The position numbers and the translations under genes are program-made. A DNA stretch of 64,000 nucleotides from UBA1941 sp046329575. Its GTDB lineage: Bacteria > Bacteroidota > Bacteroidia > Chitinophagales > LD1. Below are positions 42,701 through 52,333 of this stretch, in pieces. The number at the start of each line of letters is the position of its first letter. Within the stretch, counting starts at the first letter, position 1. Below the pieces are notes generated by a model. The model saw nothing but the letters and a program-made list of their open reading frames with translations. It was not told where the DNA came from and ran no database searches. The stretch covers positions 1 to 64,000 of the forward strand of contig JAXLUJ010000006.1 in assembly GCA_046329575.1 (NCBI GenBank), given 5' to 3'.

Positions 42701-45700
42701 AAATCACACAACGGTATTGATAGCCGTTCAAGCTATAAGTGGCTGAGGTTAATGTAAGATTTGCCGTTGTAGCGCCGCTGTAAACACCGCCGTTACTAAT
42801 GTTGGTGAACCCTCCTCCATTGTTTACCTGCCACTGATAACTAACTCCGGTGCCCGTGGCTGCCACACTAAATGTGATATTATCTCCGGCACAGATCGTA
42901 TCGCCAACCGGTTGCAGGGTAATACTTACAGGCGTATTAATAGATAAGTTCAGCGGTGTTGAATTTACAGTGGTGCCGGTACCGCAAGGTTTCATCACAC
43001 ATTGGAAAGCCCCCGCATCACCTGAAGCTACTGCATTTATAGTTAGAATATTGGTTGTAGCACCACTGTAAGTCGAGCCATTCCCTGTGGCCCCGTTGCT
43101 GATATTCACGCCATTCTTCTGCCACTGATAGGTGAGATTTGGGCCTGTAGCTACTACACGGAAAACCGCATTATTTCCCAAACACACACCGGTATCGCCG
43201 GTTTGCGCGGTCACTGTTGCCGTTTCTGAAAATTCGAAAGCCCCGGGGTCTGGTGTAGTAACATTACGTGTGTTACGCCTGATATCAGTGCCTAAATAAC
43301 CGAGTACATATGGCCGCCCCTTCCCTTCAACCTTACAAATTTGTCCGTTAGTGGTATCAGGAAGTAACAAATTACTTGCACTACACGTGGTTGTAATAAA
43401 AGGCAAATTTACCGTATCTGAAGATCCTTCATACCCGCTGTAAGTTCCTGAAGTAAAATTGGAAAGCGCTTGATAAGTGCTGGTATTAGTAGGATCCCAA
43501 TACAATAATTTCGAGGCACTTGGTGTGGCAGAAACAAAATAGATGTTATTCTTAGCACTGTCTGCGGCAAATTGCGTAACCGTAGTTCCTGTGCGATAAA
43601 TAATGCTGGTTTTTCCGCTACCGCTAGGTGTACTGGTATTAATGAAAATATTATTGTGAACCAGCGTATTTACTCCAGTGCTCATGTAAATAACTGACGA
43701 ACTAAAATTACTACCTGTGCTGGTTGAATTAAAGCGTACTGTATTGTTGAATACCCTCGACTTAGTTCCTGCAGTTAAATAAAAACCAATGATGGTTTGA
43801 TAAGGTGAAGCCGCTACAGTCCCTATCGGTGTGCTAAAATTATTCAAAACATTATTAGCATAGTTCATGGTACTTCCCCCGGTTTGATTGAATCCATAAA
43901 TTATGGATCCGCTTCCATTTCCGGTAAAATTGCACATGCGATTTCTATAGAAATTTGTATTGCCTGTTCCACTGGCAAGATTCACCCCATAGATGCTGCC
44001 GTTAGTAGTAAAATCGGTCATCACATTATCGCTAATTGAATTTCCCGATGCAAACGACATATAGATACCGGTAATCAAACCGGTTCCTGTAGTCGACAAA
44101 TTTGTAATAGTATTTGAATCAATCGTCTTCGCAGGGCTGCCTCCATTGGCATCCGTAATTCCCGAAATTGAAGCCGATCCGGGACTGCCCGTAAGTTGGA
44201 GATTGTTGAATGTATTGCCTACAACTCGATAGCCGGTACCACTATAGCTGGCACTATTCGTATATCCATAAATGCCGCCGGTGTTGTTGTTGGCAGTAAA
44301 CCCGTTTGCCGTATTGTAGGATACACTATATGAAGTTGGTGTAGCGCCCGCTCCCTGCCCATAAATCATTCGGCAAACACTTGAACCTCCAGAAACACTG
44401 TTCCCGTTAATCTGATTGCTTTCGGCCTTCATGGTTGAAGCCGTTCCCATAATAAATGCAATGCCGTCAAACCCACTCGCTCCGGCTGAATTACTGTTCA
44501 CCTGATTCATGGAAGTGGACTGCGAGGTGGTAGCATTATTATTCGATATTCCGGTGAATGAATTATTTGAGGTGGTTGTATTACTATTACAAAAATTACT
44601 ATCTACAACCGATGAAACACCACCTGAAGTGTTGATTCCATTGAACCCACCTAAAAGTGTATTGTTACTTACGCTGTTTCCGTAAATATTTACCGATGTA
44701 GCAGTTGATGTGGCAGTATAGATGCCATAGAAATTCCCCGTAGCGCCAGTAGCTTGGCTGCAGTTCTTAACCTGGTTGAATTTAATGTTCAAGGCACCTG
44801 ATGGGGAAACATAAAATCCATACATCGAACTGGCATTATTGGCCCCCATACTCAACTTCACTGAATTATTGAGCAGGGTAACTGCAGCCGATGAGGCTGT
44901 ATTTAGATACACCCCATACAATATTCCTCCGAAATGACCTGAGCCTCCACCGGCCGCATTATCGATCGTATTACTGTCGATAGTACTATTCGAATTATAA
45001 ATCTGATAAATGCCCTGGCAGTTTGTTACACCGGTAGAACTGCCCCAATTGTTCAGTGTATTCTTTCGAATAGTGTTGTTGTTATTGTAATAAGTGGTAC
45101 TGCTATAACCCCGTGAATAGATCGGATTGTAAGCACCGGTGATGGTATTATTGTAAATAAAATTGTTGGAATGAGTACCCGTTACATTCGTAACGGTAAT
45201 GCCAGTGCCCAATGCACTGAATAAAGTATTGCCCATCCAAATCCCTTTCGAGCCGGCATCAAACTCGGTACTTCCAATGGCATTGTTGGCATTTTTCATA
45301 GTTATCGTACAATTCTTAATGGTGTCGTTCTGACAACCATCAGTTGCACTATTCTTGAAGAAGGCATAGCCATACTCTGCATAATTACTACTGTTCGGAT
45401 CATTCAGATCTAATCCGTCAATCGTGGTATAATCGGTGCCCGATAGGGCGAAAATTCCGTCTAGAAATGTTCCGGCAGTAGTGGTAGCGGGTGTTGCCGC
45501 CGAACCGGTAGCTGCACTCAAAACCGGATTAGCTCCACTTCCCGATTTCTGAAAATATAATCGTTGCGAAGCATTCGGTTGCGCTGATGGACAAACCAAC
45601 GAAAAGTTCACTATCGTTCCTCTCGAAAGAACATTCGTTTCAGTATAACCGGCAGGTATGTTGATCCAAGTATTACCGCTTATACCTCTTGAATTCAAAT

Positions 45701-48700
45701 CAGCTACGGCCAATTGAATGCTGGAATAATCCACACCGATAGTATAATTTCCTGACATTGGTCCCGTAATGGTGCGGTTGCCCGAAGGCGCCTGAATGGT
45801 GGGAACCACTGACGAACCTCCTAATGTCAAAGAATTACACTCTGCATCAACAACATTTCCTCCCGTGGCCGTACAAGGAATATCATAAGTAAGAAACAAA
45901 TAAAAGGTAGTGCCGGCACAAGGCAAACTCTGGCTAAATCCGCTAAATGTAAACGAGCCACTTGGCGAAGCAACTGTAGTTCCTAAAGTTGGCATCGTTC
46001 CGGTATTCAAAGCAGAAAGCGTTCCCCCATAATAAAGTTTGGCATTCGTAATATCAGTAGATGGAGCGGTGCTGCCGTTAGTGTTACACGTAACAGAAGT
46101 AAGAGTACTTCCGGTTGCACCGGTGGTAATAGCGATCGTAAGGATCGGTTGCGAAATACCCCCACGACCCACATTAGCGGTGGTGGTTTGAGTTACGGCT
46201 ATTCCTGGTGTTGCCGGAGTAACGGCGGTAAAAGTGCCTTCATCCGCTCCTATATCCGGAGTGGTGCCGCTACGAGTATTGCCATCAAAGTCAGTTGTGA
46301 TGCTTGGCGTAGAAATAACCTGAGCTTTGCCTTCTGCCAAAGTAGCAACAGATGGATCAATATGAAGATAATTGCTATTCGATCCGGTGGTGCTTAGAAA
46401 GGCGGTTGATTCCGTGCCAGAAGCCGTTTCTTTTGGATTTACAAAGGTTTGGTAATCGCAGAAGGTTTGATAATTAGTAACTGTGCCGTTCAGATTCTTT
46501 GTTAGAATAGTATTATTGGCAGAAGGCGTGCCTGCATAATAAATATTGTTGTTGGAAACAGTTCCCGAAGTGGCTCCTATCGAATCGGCCTCGGTATTCC
46601 CAAAAGTTGAAATTGCACAAACGCGACCGGTACCTGAAAAAGAAGAACTATTGTTTACAATATTATTACGAAGCGAAACACGCGTAGGCGAAGGCGTAGA
46701 GCCAAAGCTGAAATATAAGCCTGATGTAATTTGATTTACCGCAGCAGTAGCGTTTAAGTAAATAGTATTATAATAAATATTTGTAAAGGAAGTGCTGGCC
46801 GTTGAAGTGTTCAACATCCCGATTCCAATAGAGGAAGGAAGCACCGGTGCCGCCCACGCAGCATTTGGTGCCGATAAGTCACCAATGATATTATTATAAA
46901 TGTTGGCAGTTTGGCCGGTTGTACTCGGGTTGGTGTATATCCCATAAGCCGTAGCGCTCCCTGTATTACTGGTGGATATGCCATACACTTTGTTGGCATA
47001 AATGTTCCCATTCCCTGAGTTCGTAATTCCCGCAACAAAAGTGTTGGCTCCAAAAATATTGTAAATTGTATTTCCATAAATGTTCGGAGCCGTACTGGTA
47101 GCGGTATTGCTAATGCCAACCGGTTGAGCCCCCGAACCGAGTCCGGCCGTACTTAAATCATAAATAACATTGTTGTAAATGCTGTTCGAAGAAGTAGCGG
47201 AATAGATTCCAAACACAGTAGCAGTTGAAGCAGTGGTACCAGTTTGTTTCAATGTATCTATCGTATTCGAATAAATGCTCGCTCCTGTTGCCTGATTATA
47301 TATGCCATATACAATCTGAGCCCCTATACCACTACAACTTAAACCTTTAATGGTATTCGAAAAAACCGCCGTTCCCGACAGCATGCTCGACCCTACTAAA
47401 ATACCATCCAAATTAGCCGTACCTGAACTGGTTACCCCGGAAATTATATTATTAGAAACTACCGAACTACCGCTTCCATAGTTTGGAGACATAATCACCG
47501 CGGTGGAAGTAGGAGTTCCAATATTTATATTGCTAAATGTGTCAGATGAGTAAGTCTTTAGTCCCGGAGAACCTGAAGTTCCATCGTTGTCCAATATACC
47601 GTAGAACTGAACATTCCCGGTAAAAGTCATATTTGAAAAATTGTTGAACTTAAAGTTCAAACTACTTGTAGCAGGTGAGGAACCACCTCCGTTATTGTAA
47701 CAATATACATTACCCCCTGAACCCGAATTATTAAAGGCGGTGATAATCCGATTGGAATTAACCACCTTCGAACCGGATGCAGGCAGCGTGATGTTATCAG
47801 AAATGAAGGTAACCCCTCCGGTAGTGTTGATGCTAAGATTTGTAAAGGTATTTGAACTTAATGTTTGAGATAAAGTAGCCGCAGAGTTAATCACAAAATT
47901 ATAAGCACCGGTTGCCCCCACACTATGCGTAAACCCCTGAAAGTTATTTCCTGAAATTGACAAAGCGCAAGTAGCAGCGCCTGCTGTGTTCTCAATTCCT
48001 TTAATACCACCACTGGTTCCTGCAGTAAAAGTTACCGCTCCGGTTGTTCCATTTCCAATTTGATTGTTATTGATATTGATTGCGGTTATGCATGCCCCGG
48101 TATTTTGAATTCCATAATACCCACCAGAGGTTTGTGCCGATGTGAATCCCGTAATCTGATTTAAATTCATATTAATGGTACCCACAACAGAACCATTGTA
48201 TATTCCGTACATGGGCGAAGTAGCAGCCCCTGATTGGGTGATCTTCAAAATATTACTATTGATATTGATAGTTGCGGTGCTTAAAGAAGTAATATCCTGG
48301 CAACCTATAGCCACCGGATAATTCGTAACAAACGGAGTAGTTAAGGTAATAGTGTTGTTGTTAATGTTAGAAGTAAACGTACCTGTAGGTTGCGTAGAAG
48401 TATAACGTTTCAAAATACCTCTAACCTGAATGTCAGTACCACTAGTAATAGTGAAACTGGTCATTGTGTTGTTGGAAATATTTTCTCCGGTTTGGTGGTT
48501 CGAATAAATACAAATGGTTGAAACGCTTAAGCCACCCACAAATGCGCCGGCGGCTGTTTGTCCTCCCCAATTTGTAAACGTATTTCCTGTCGCGCTGCTG
48601 CTGCCACCAACGTCGTTACCGGCATCCATAGCTGCGGCCGTGGTAGAACCTAACAGCGCTATTCCGGCATTTACATTACTGATTGTATTGGAATAAAACT

Positions 48701-49832
48701 TATTGTTACTGTTTGACCCCGCCGATGAAGTGGCAACAGCGCTGGTGGTCACTGTTGTTGCTGTAGAATTTGTGCTGGAAAAAATCCCGAAGGTATTAGA
48801 ATAGGTTCTGTTCAAGGAGATTGTACAATTCTGAATGGTATTGTTCTGCGCGCCATTCGTGGTGGTGGCGTAAAACAGGCCCACCCCAAATTCCGTCATG
48901 TTGTTGGAACCGGAAGTTGTAGTGGTGTTAGATGAATTTTCCTGCAACGTCAATCCGTCGATCGTGATATAATCGCCACCAACTATTTTAATTATTGCAT
49001 CTGATAAACTTCCTGACGTCAGCGTGGAGGCCGCCGTGATCGTATAAGCTGCGCCTGAAGCTTTTACAAATTTGATGGCAGTTGTGGCTGTTCCTGTGGC
49101 CGTTATCGTTATCCCTCCGGCAGGAGCTGTTTCAGATCCCCCGGCAGCAATATCAAATTGCACTGTGCCCGTTCCTGAAACCCCGTTCGTGTTTATGTAA
49201 CTCACCGCTGCCTGAACCGTAGCAAAGCAACCGGGTATGGCATAATTCCCAACTGGCAGCGCTCCACTTGTAGGGCCGCAATAGGTAAAGGTAGCCTTAT
49301 AGTTTGCGCCTCCATTACTAGCGTATTGAGTACTCGGAAATCCCGGAGCATCAGCATAAACTTCGATGGTATAATTTCCGGGCGTTAAGCCGGTAAGGAT
49401 ATTCGTGGTTCCTCCCGTACCCTCCCAGGTTTGATCGCCACCGCAAGTCCCCCCATCGTTCGATAAAAAACTCTCTGAAATAGAATTGAAACTCCCCGAA
49501 GCTCCTGCACTGGTGAGCCAAACACGATAATAAATGTTACTGCCAGTAACATTCCCTCCGCTACACTTATTCGTCTTGTTCTGACCGCCCTTGATAACAA
49601 TCGAATTTCCTGAACTGAAGTTTCCCAAATTGGCTCCTTGAAAATCAGGATTGCCGGAAACCGCAGAAAGATCATAGTAAGCATTAGTGCCCCCATTCAA
49701 ACTTAATATAGCATAACTGGCCCATAAACTGGTAGTCTGCGAAAATGCATGAGAAGCAAAAAAGAATACAGAAAGGAAAACAATGATTCGACTGATTTTT
49801 GCTGAAAAGCGACCGGATAATTTTTTTCTCAT
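39744..49832 (-). CDS. Giant double beta-helix surface protein with T9SS type A sorting domain
   Basis: 3362 residues. Signal peptide (VFLSVFFFASHAFSQ); N-terminal domain to about 190; a Ser/Thr/Asn-rich right-handed beta-helix at about 200-1200 (repeated NNTI/YNNxI motifs, starting at TVQAAVSYINTNG); a beta domain at about 1203-1350; a second beta-helix at about 1360-2195 (starting at SSIQLAVADLNSRG); two Ig-like domains with YQWQ and paired cysteines at about 2200-2390; a region from 2404 opening WVGSVSSDWNDAANW; a fibronectin-like domain (RWATATEINNDHFEIERS) near 3174; a type A tail ending YSIRVQKIN. Beta-helix proteins bind or cleave polysaccharides; no catalytic site is obvious, so an adhesin role is likely. 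Confidence 0.9.
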   Translation of the reverse strand: MRKKLSGRFSAKISRIIVFLSVFFFASHAFSQTTSLWASYAILSLNGGTNAYYDLSAVSGNPDFQGANLGNFSSGNSIVIKGGQNKTNKCSGGNVTGSNIYYRVWLTSAGASGSFNSISESFLSNDGGTCGGDQTWEGTGGTTNILTGLTPGNYTIEVYADAPGFPSTQYASNGGANYKATFTYCGPTSGALPVGNYAIPGCFATVQAAVSYINTNGVSGTGTVQFDIAAGGSETAPAGGITITATGTATTAIKFVKASGAAYTITAASTLTSGSLSDAIIKIVGGDYITIDGLTLQENSSNTTTTSGSNNMTEFGVGLFYATTTNGAQNNTIQNCTISLNRTYSNTFGIFSSTNSTATTVTTSAVATSSAGSNSNNKFYSNTISNVNAGIALLGSTTAAAMDAGNDVGGSSSATGNTFTNWGGQTAAGAFVGGLSVSTICIYSNHQTGENISNNTMTSFTITSGTDIQVRGILKRYTSTQPTGTFTSNINNNTITLTTPFVTNYPVAIGCQDITSLSTATININSNILKITQSGAATSPMYGIYNGSVVGTINMNLNQITGFTSAQTSGGYYGIQNTGACITAININNNQIGNGTTGAVTFTAGTSGGIKGIENTAGAATCALSISGNNFQGFTHSVGATGAYNFVINSAATLSQTLSSNTFTNLSINTTGGVTFISDNITLPASGSKVVNSNRIITAFNNSGSGGNVYCYNNGGGSSPATSSLNFKFNNFSNMTFTGNVQFYGILDNDGTSGSPGLKTYSSDTFSNINIGTPTSTAVIMSPNYGSGSSVVSNNIISGVTSSGTANLDGILVGSSMLSGTAVFSNTIKGLSCSGIGAQIVYGIYNQATGASIYSNTIDTLKQTGTTASTATVFGIYSATSSNSIYNNVIYDLSTAGLGSGAQPVGISNTATSTAPNIYGNTIYNIFGANTFVAGITNSGNGNIYANKVYGISTSNTGSATAYGIYTNPSTTGQTANIYNNIIGDLSAPNAAWAAPVLPSSIGIGMLNTSTASTSFTNIYYNTIYLNATAAVNQITSGLYFSFGSTPSPTRVSLRNNIVNNSSSFSGTGRVCAISTFGNTEADSIGATSGTVSNNNIYYAGTPSANNTILTKNLNGTVTNYQTFCDYQTFVNPKETASGTESTAFLSTTGSNSNYLHIDPSVATLAEGKAQVISTPSITTDFDGNTRSGTTPDIGADEGTFTAVTPATPGIAVTQTTTANVGRGGISQPILTIAITTGATGSTLTSVTCNTNGSTAPSTDITNAKLYYGGTLSALNTGTMPTLGTTVASPSGSFTFSGFSQSLPCAGTTFYLFLTYDIPCTATGGNVVDAECNSLTLGGSSVVPTIQAPSGNRTITGPMSGNYTIGVDYSSIQLAVADLNSRGISGNTWINIPAGYTETNVLSRGTIVNFSLVCPSAQPNASQRLYFQKSGSGANPVLSAATGSAATPATTTAGTFLDGIFALSGTDYTTIDGLDLNDPNSSNYAEYGYAFFKNSATDGCQNDTIKNCTITMKNANNAIGSTEFDAGSKGIWMGNTLFSALGTGITVTNVTGTHSNNFIYNNTITGAYNPIYSRGYSSTTYYNNNNTIRKNTLNNWGSSTGVTNCQGIYQIYNSNSTIDSNTIDNAAGGGSGHFGGILYGVYLNTASSAAVTLLNNSVKLSMGANNASSMYGFYVSPSGALNIKFNQVKNCSQATGATGNFYGIYTATSTATSVNIYGNSVSNNTLLGGFNGINTSGGVSSVVDSNFCNSNTTTSNNSFTGISNNNATTSQSTSMNQVNSNSAGASGFDGIAFIMGTASTMKAESNQINGNSVSGGSSVCRMIYGQGAGATPTSYSVSYNTANGFTANNNTGGIYGYTNSASYSGTGYRVVGNTFNNLQLTGSPGSASISGITDANGGSPAKTIDSNTITNLSTTGTGLITGIYMSFASGNSISDNVMTDFTTNGSIYGVNLASGTGNTNFYRNRMCNFTGNGSGSIIYGFNQTGGSTMNYANNVLNNFSTPIGTVAASPYQTIIGFYLTAGTKSRVFNNTVRFNSTSTGSNFSSSVIYMSTGVNTLVHNNIFINTSTPSGSGKTSIIYRTGTTVTQFAADSAKNNIYFVSATPSASKLLYWDPTNTSTYQALSNFTSGTYSGYEGSSDTVNLPFITTTCSASNLLLPDTTNGQICKVEGKGRPYVLGYLGTDIRRNTRNVTTPDPGAFEFSETATVTAQTGDTGVCLGNNAVFRVVATGPNLTYQWQKNGVNISNGATGNGSTYSGATTNILTINAVASGDAGAFQCVMKPCGTGTTVNSTPLNLSINTPVSITLQPVGDTICAGDNITFSVAATGTGVSYQWQVNNGGGFTNISNGGVYSGATTANLTLTSATYSLNGYQYRCVISGTCSAAGNSNSVLLGVNAANSWVGSVSSDWNDAANWCPPAVPTSSSNISIPSATTYSPIIGISGANAVCNNLTIASGATLTVQSGYTLTFTQGATFSNNGSFVAGSGTETVIFAGGGSGTSALGGSSVTKFNRVELNCGVNMNGGNDTIISSMTIKANGFVTTGSAPFYQSGSSLIYNTGGSYTAGEEWYKNTFGNVAGVPFKVIIASGTNLNFGAATFNREVRNDITINGGLTLSTASNGDLRVKGNWVRGSSGTFTPNCRAVIFNGSGTQSVQVNGGGTETFNFLGLNHTGTFKPSNASGNVTHLKITGGGCSSPGSILSLINTGTVDLNGNIIAVDNSTASVTDPTAWIYVDGSRTITNSAGVGGSGSFAFSGSAAPNTPGNATVGVHNNSGTGSLTFDSSVVVTIADGFVDFGKSGSTYITTVKGVLQINLGGSVGSNSTNNACIFSVGSTLRFANTVDFQVVSGGKTWASGSTGAGVPYNVEVRDSGTDLSIQDTRFVTNNLTVTNGTLTLNTGIGPFSVGGNWSRSGSTSAFKPNNVKVVFNGTSAQTISCSTNNGYETFYQQEISNSNGVTLNSTDDSVTNNLILTSGKLNTGSNQVYVVTTSSGAVSGASATSYVNGNLKRNVTAGTSYDFPVGTSGNFELANVTFDGSMTGTSNLSAHFNSSWSGTTVDSAYCVINGSRITDALDGGYWTITPDAQPTGGSYTVSLSERGYSNAPSLATTMGVIKRSNSSDPWRGCGKRFGVDQNLGTHTNATQSISGGTATAERSGVTSFSDFAVGLGVDPYTALPVKLLYFTAEKNGEDAQLRWATATEINNDHFEIERSTDGVRFAKVGAVKGSGNSATTKTYQQKDLNITVLGVPVVYYRLKQVDADGKFEYSNIASINMSGIVDGFHIEKVFNNPFRDNLTLTYFTPEETTISFGVYDIRGAEIIREEQHAVAGFNAMSFQHLKELSPGIYLMKITNGLEVYSIRVQKIN

Positions 49833-50056
49833 AAATGGATTTCAAACCCCTTCTTCCTACAAATTCCATGCAAAACCTTTCATAAAACCCCAACATTCAT
49901 CACATTACGATAATATTTCATTAAAAGATCTGTTTTGGGGCATAGAAGGGTGTTTTTATGACACTAAGACCGCAAATTCCGCGATTTTTCCGTATCTAAA
50001 AATGAACAGCATTCCACTTTTTTAGGCGGTTACCAAATTTAAATAGCAGACAAAAA

Positions 50057-50086
50057 AAAACGCCGTTTCAAATGAAACGGCGTTTT
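50057..50086 (-). terminator. Terminator of the PorE-like/OmpA gene
   Basis: AAAACGCCGTTTCA pairs perfectly with TGAAACGGCGTTTT; on the minus strand the stem is followed by a run of nine T. It begins 17 bases after the stop codon and ends the adhesin-porP-ompA unit. Confidence 0.92.
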
Positions 50087-50102
50087 AATAAAGAATGTAT
50101 GA

Positions 50103-52298
50103 TTAGAATTTCAAAATCTTGAATTCCGTTCTACGGTTTTCCTGATGCTGCTCCTCTGTACAAGGAACCATCTGTGTGCCCTCACAAGCGCACTTGTTTA
50201 CCAACCGCGATTCACCATAACCAGCCGCAATCATACGGCTCAATTGCACACCACGTGAAGCAATGTAGGACACTGCCGATTCTGCGCGTTTTGCCGAAAG
50301 CGTGGCGTTATACTTAATCGTGGCGCGGCAGTCAGTATGCGAGCTCAACTCAATTTCCATCGTTGGGTTATCCAACAACACTTTTACTAACTTATCAAGT
50401 TCTTTTGCCGCATCCGGACGGATAAACCACTTGTCCAAATCGTAGTAAATATTCTCGATCTTGATTGCTACACCTTTCTTCACCCGCTCCAATTCCAGAG
50501 TTACATAAATCGTAGCCGGCGCCTGTTTACCTACTGTAGAAGTTGTGGTAGAAACAGTCAAATACTTCATATCCGGATCCGGAAGATCTTTAGAACCTTC
50601 GATACGGTAGGTGGTGTTCGGCTCCAGACTGAAGAATGTTTTGCCATCAGGATTGGTACTTTGTGTAGCATCCTGACCTGTAGCCGTACTAATAAGTTTT
50701 ACCTTTGCCAAATCAATAGGCTCACGTGTCTTCTTATCTAATACCAGTACTTCCAAATTAATTCCGCCTTCCTTAACCAATGGAATTTTTACGTTCACCG
50801 GTTTGTCTTCAGTTTCAACAGTTACTTCGTTTTGAAGATACCCATCCTTAGTAGCTACAAATTTGTAAACCCGTTTAGGCGAACCAGCAAAGCAGAAGTT
50901 ACCGTCTTTATTCGTTTTCTTAGTTCCTTTCTCTTCTTTCACTTCATACATCACCACCTTAGCACCTTCAATTGGTTCATTGGTTTTCGCATCATAAACG
51001 ATACCGCATAATTCTACGCCTTTGCGAACAAATTTGTAGATATCGTCATCACCCTGGCCTCCGGCGCGGTTCGAAACAAAGTAACCATTCTTGTTATCCT
51101 TATCAATGATGTATCCGAAGTCATCGCTGTTCGTATTGATCGGGAAGCCCAAATTTTCAGGCGTCATAAAGCCATCTTTACCTGCTGCCGCAGAAAACAC
51201 ATCCAATCCGCCAAGCCCCAAATGCCCATTAGATGCAAAGTAAAGGGTACCATCATTGGCCATAAATGGGAATTCGTCATCTCCGGTAGTGTTGATTGTA
51301 GGACCCAGATTAATCGGCGCACCCCAGTTTCCTGACTGATCCCGAACCGATTTATAAAGGTCCACTCCCCCAAAGCCACCTGGCTTGTCACTGGCGAAGT
51401 ATAAAGTCTGCGCATCTGGGCTCAGCGCCGGATGGCTTACTGAATATTCTCTGTCATTGAACGGTACAGCTTCTAAAAGCTCATCTCCCCAACGGTTCTC
51501 ATTCGGAAGGTAAACCAAACGATAAATCTTTAATTTCACCACTTTGTCGCTACTGGTGAAAGCGCGCATTTTAGAGTAATTGCTTCTATCGAAATACAAC
51601 TCCTGCAACTTTTCATTGTAACTGGTTACCCCTTCGTGGTATTTCCCATTTGCCTTTCCAGGAAGTAATTCGGCTGTGGTAACGTTGCCATTGGCATCCG
51701 CCTTACCCTGATAGATCTGAAGAAAAGAGGCTTGCGTCCAGTTATCTTCCAAACGCACCTTTCCCAAAGGAGCGCGGTTCGAACAGAAGAAGATATCGCC
51801 GTTCTTATAGAATGAAGGACCGAAGTCAGACTTTGGTGAATTGATGGGTAGATTTTCAATGGTGTATAACCCCCGGTCACGGCTCAATTCAGCTACTTTA
51901 TCTACACCTGCAATTCGCTCTTTAGCGCTAGCATCACCCGGAACTGCAGCTAAATAGCTTTTGTAAGCTAGTTTAGCTTCACTGTATTTTTGATTGGCGC
52001 GCAATGCTTCTGCATAATACATTTTGTTCAAGGGATCAGTGGTTTGATCGGCAGCAAGCTTCTCATACCAAGGTTCCGCATTCACCCAATCGTTCATATG
52101 GCGATAGCTATCTGCAATTTTTTGCTTTAGATAAGCGTTGCTGCTGTCTTTCTTGATAGCGCGATTGTAATACTTCAGCGCCATTTCAAAATCGAACTGC
52201 CGGAAGTAAGTGTCGCCAACGCGAGTTACCGCCTTTTGGGCTTGTGAACTGCTTGCCATCAATAAGGCAAAGCAGAAAATGTAAAATTTGTATCGCAT
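50103..52298 (-). CDS. PorE-like OmpA-family protein (TPR, propeller, CRD, OmpA)
   Basis: 731 residues. Signal peptide (MRYKFYIFCFALLMASSSQA); TPR-like repeats at about 25-150; a WD40-like PD40 propeller at about 160-430 with LSPDAQTLYFASDKPGGFGG, MANDGTLYFASNGHLGLGG and DNKNGYFVSNRAGGQGD; two carboxypeptidase-regulatory-like domains at about 433-600; an OmpA C-terminal peptidoglycan-binding domain from about 614 (YYDLDKWFIRPDAAKEL, ELSSHTDCR, ending NRRTEFKIL). This is the domain order of PorE, a T9SS component, and of OmpA proteins paired with SprF. It probably fixes the PorP-adhesin assembly to peptidoglycan in the periplasm. Confidence 0.9.
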   Translation of the reverse strand: MRYKFYIFCFALLMASSSQAQKAVTRVGDTYFRQFDFEMALKYYNRAIKKDSSNAYLKQKIADSYRHMNDWVNAEPWYEKLAADQTTDPLNKMYYAEALRANQKYSEAKLAYKSYLAAVPGDASAKERIAGVDKVAELSRDRGLYTIENLPINSPKSDFGPSFYKNGDIFFCSNRAPLGKVRLEDNWTQASFLQIYQGKADANGNVTTAELLPGKANGKYHEGVTSYNEKLQELYFDRSNYSKMRAFTSSDKVVKLKIYRLVYLPNENRWGDELLEAVPFNDREYSVSHPALSPDAQTLYFASDKPGGFGGVDLYKSVRDQSGNWGAPINLGPTINTTGDDEFPFMANDGTLYFASNGHLGLGGLDVFSAAAGKDGFMTPENLGFPINTNSDDFGYIIDKDNKNGYFVSNRAGGQGDDDIYKFVRKGVELCGIVYDAKTNEPIEGAKVVMYEVKEEKGTKKTNKDGNFCFAGSPKRVYKFVATKDGYLQNEVTVETEDKPVNVKIPLVKEGGINLEVLVLDKKTREPIDLAKVKLISTATGQDATQSTNPDGKTFFSLEPNTTYRIEGSKDLPDPDMKYLTVSTTTSTVGKQAPATIYVTLELERVKKGVAIKIENIYYDLDKWFIRPDAAKELDKLVKVLLDNPTMEIELSSHTDCRATIKYNATLSAKRAESAVSYIASRGVQLSRMIAAGYGESRLVNKCACEGTQMVPCTEEQHQENRRTEFKILKF

Positions 52299-52333
52299 GA
52301 TCGTCTTTTAAGGACAGGTTTTCAATAAATTTT

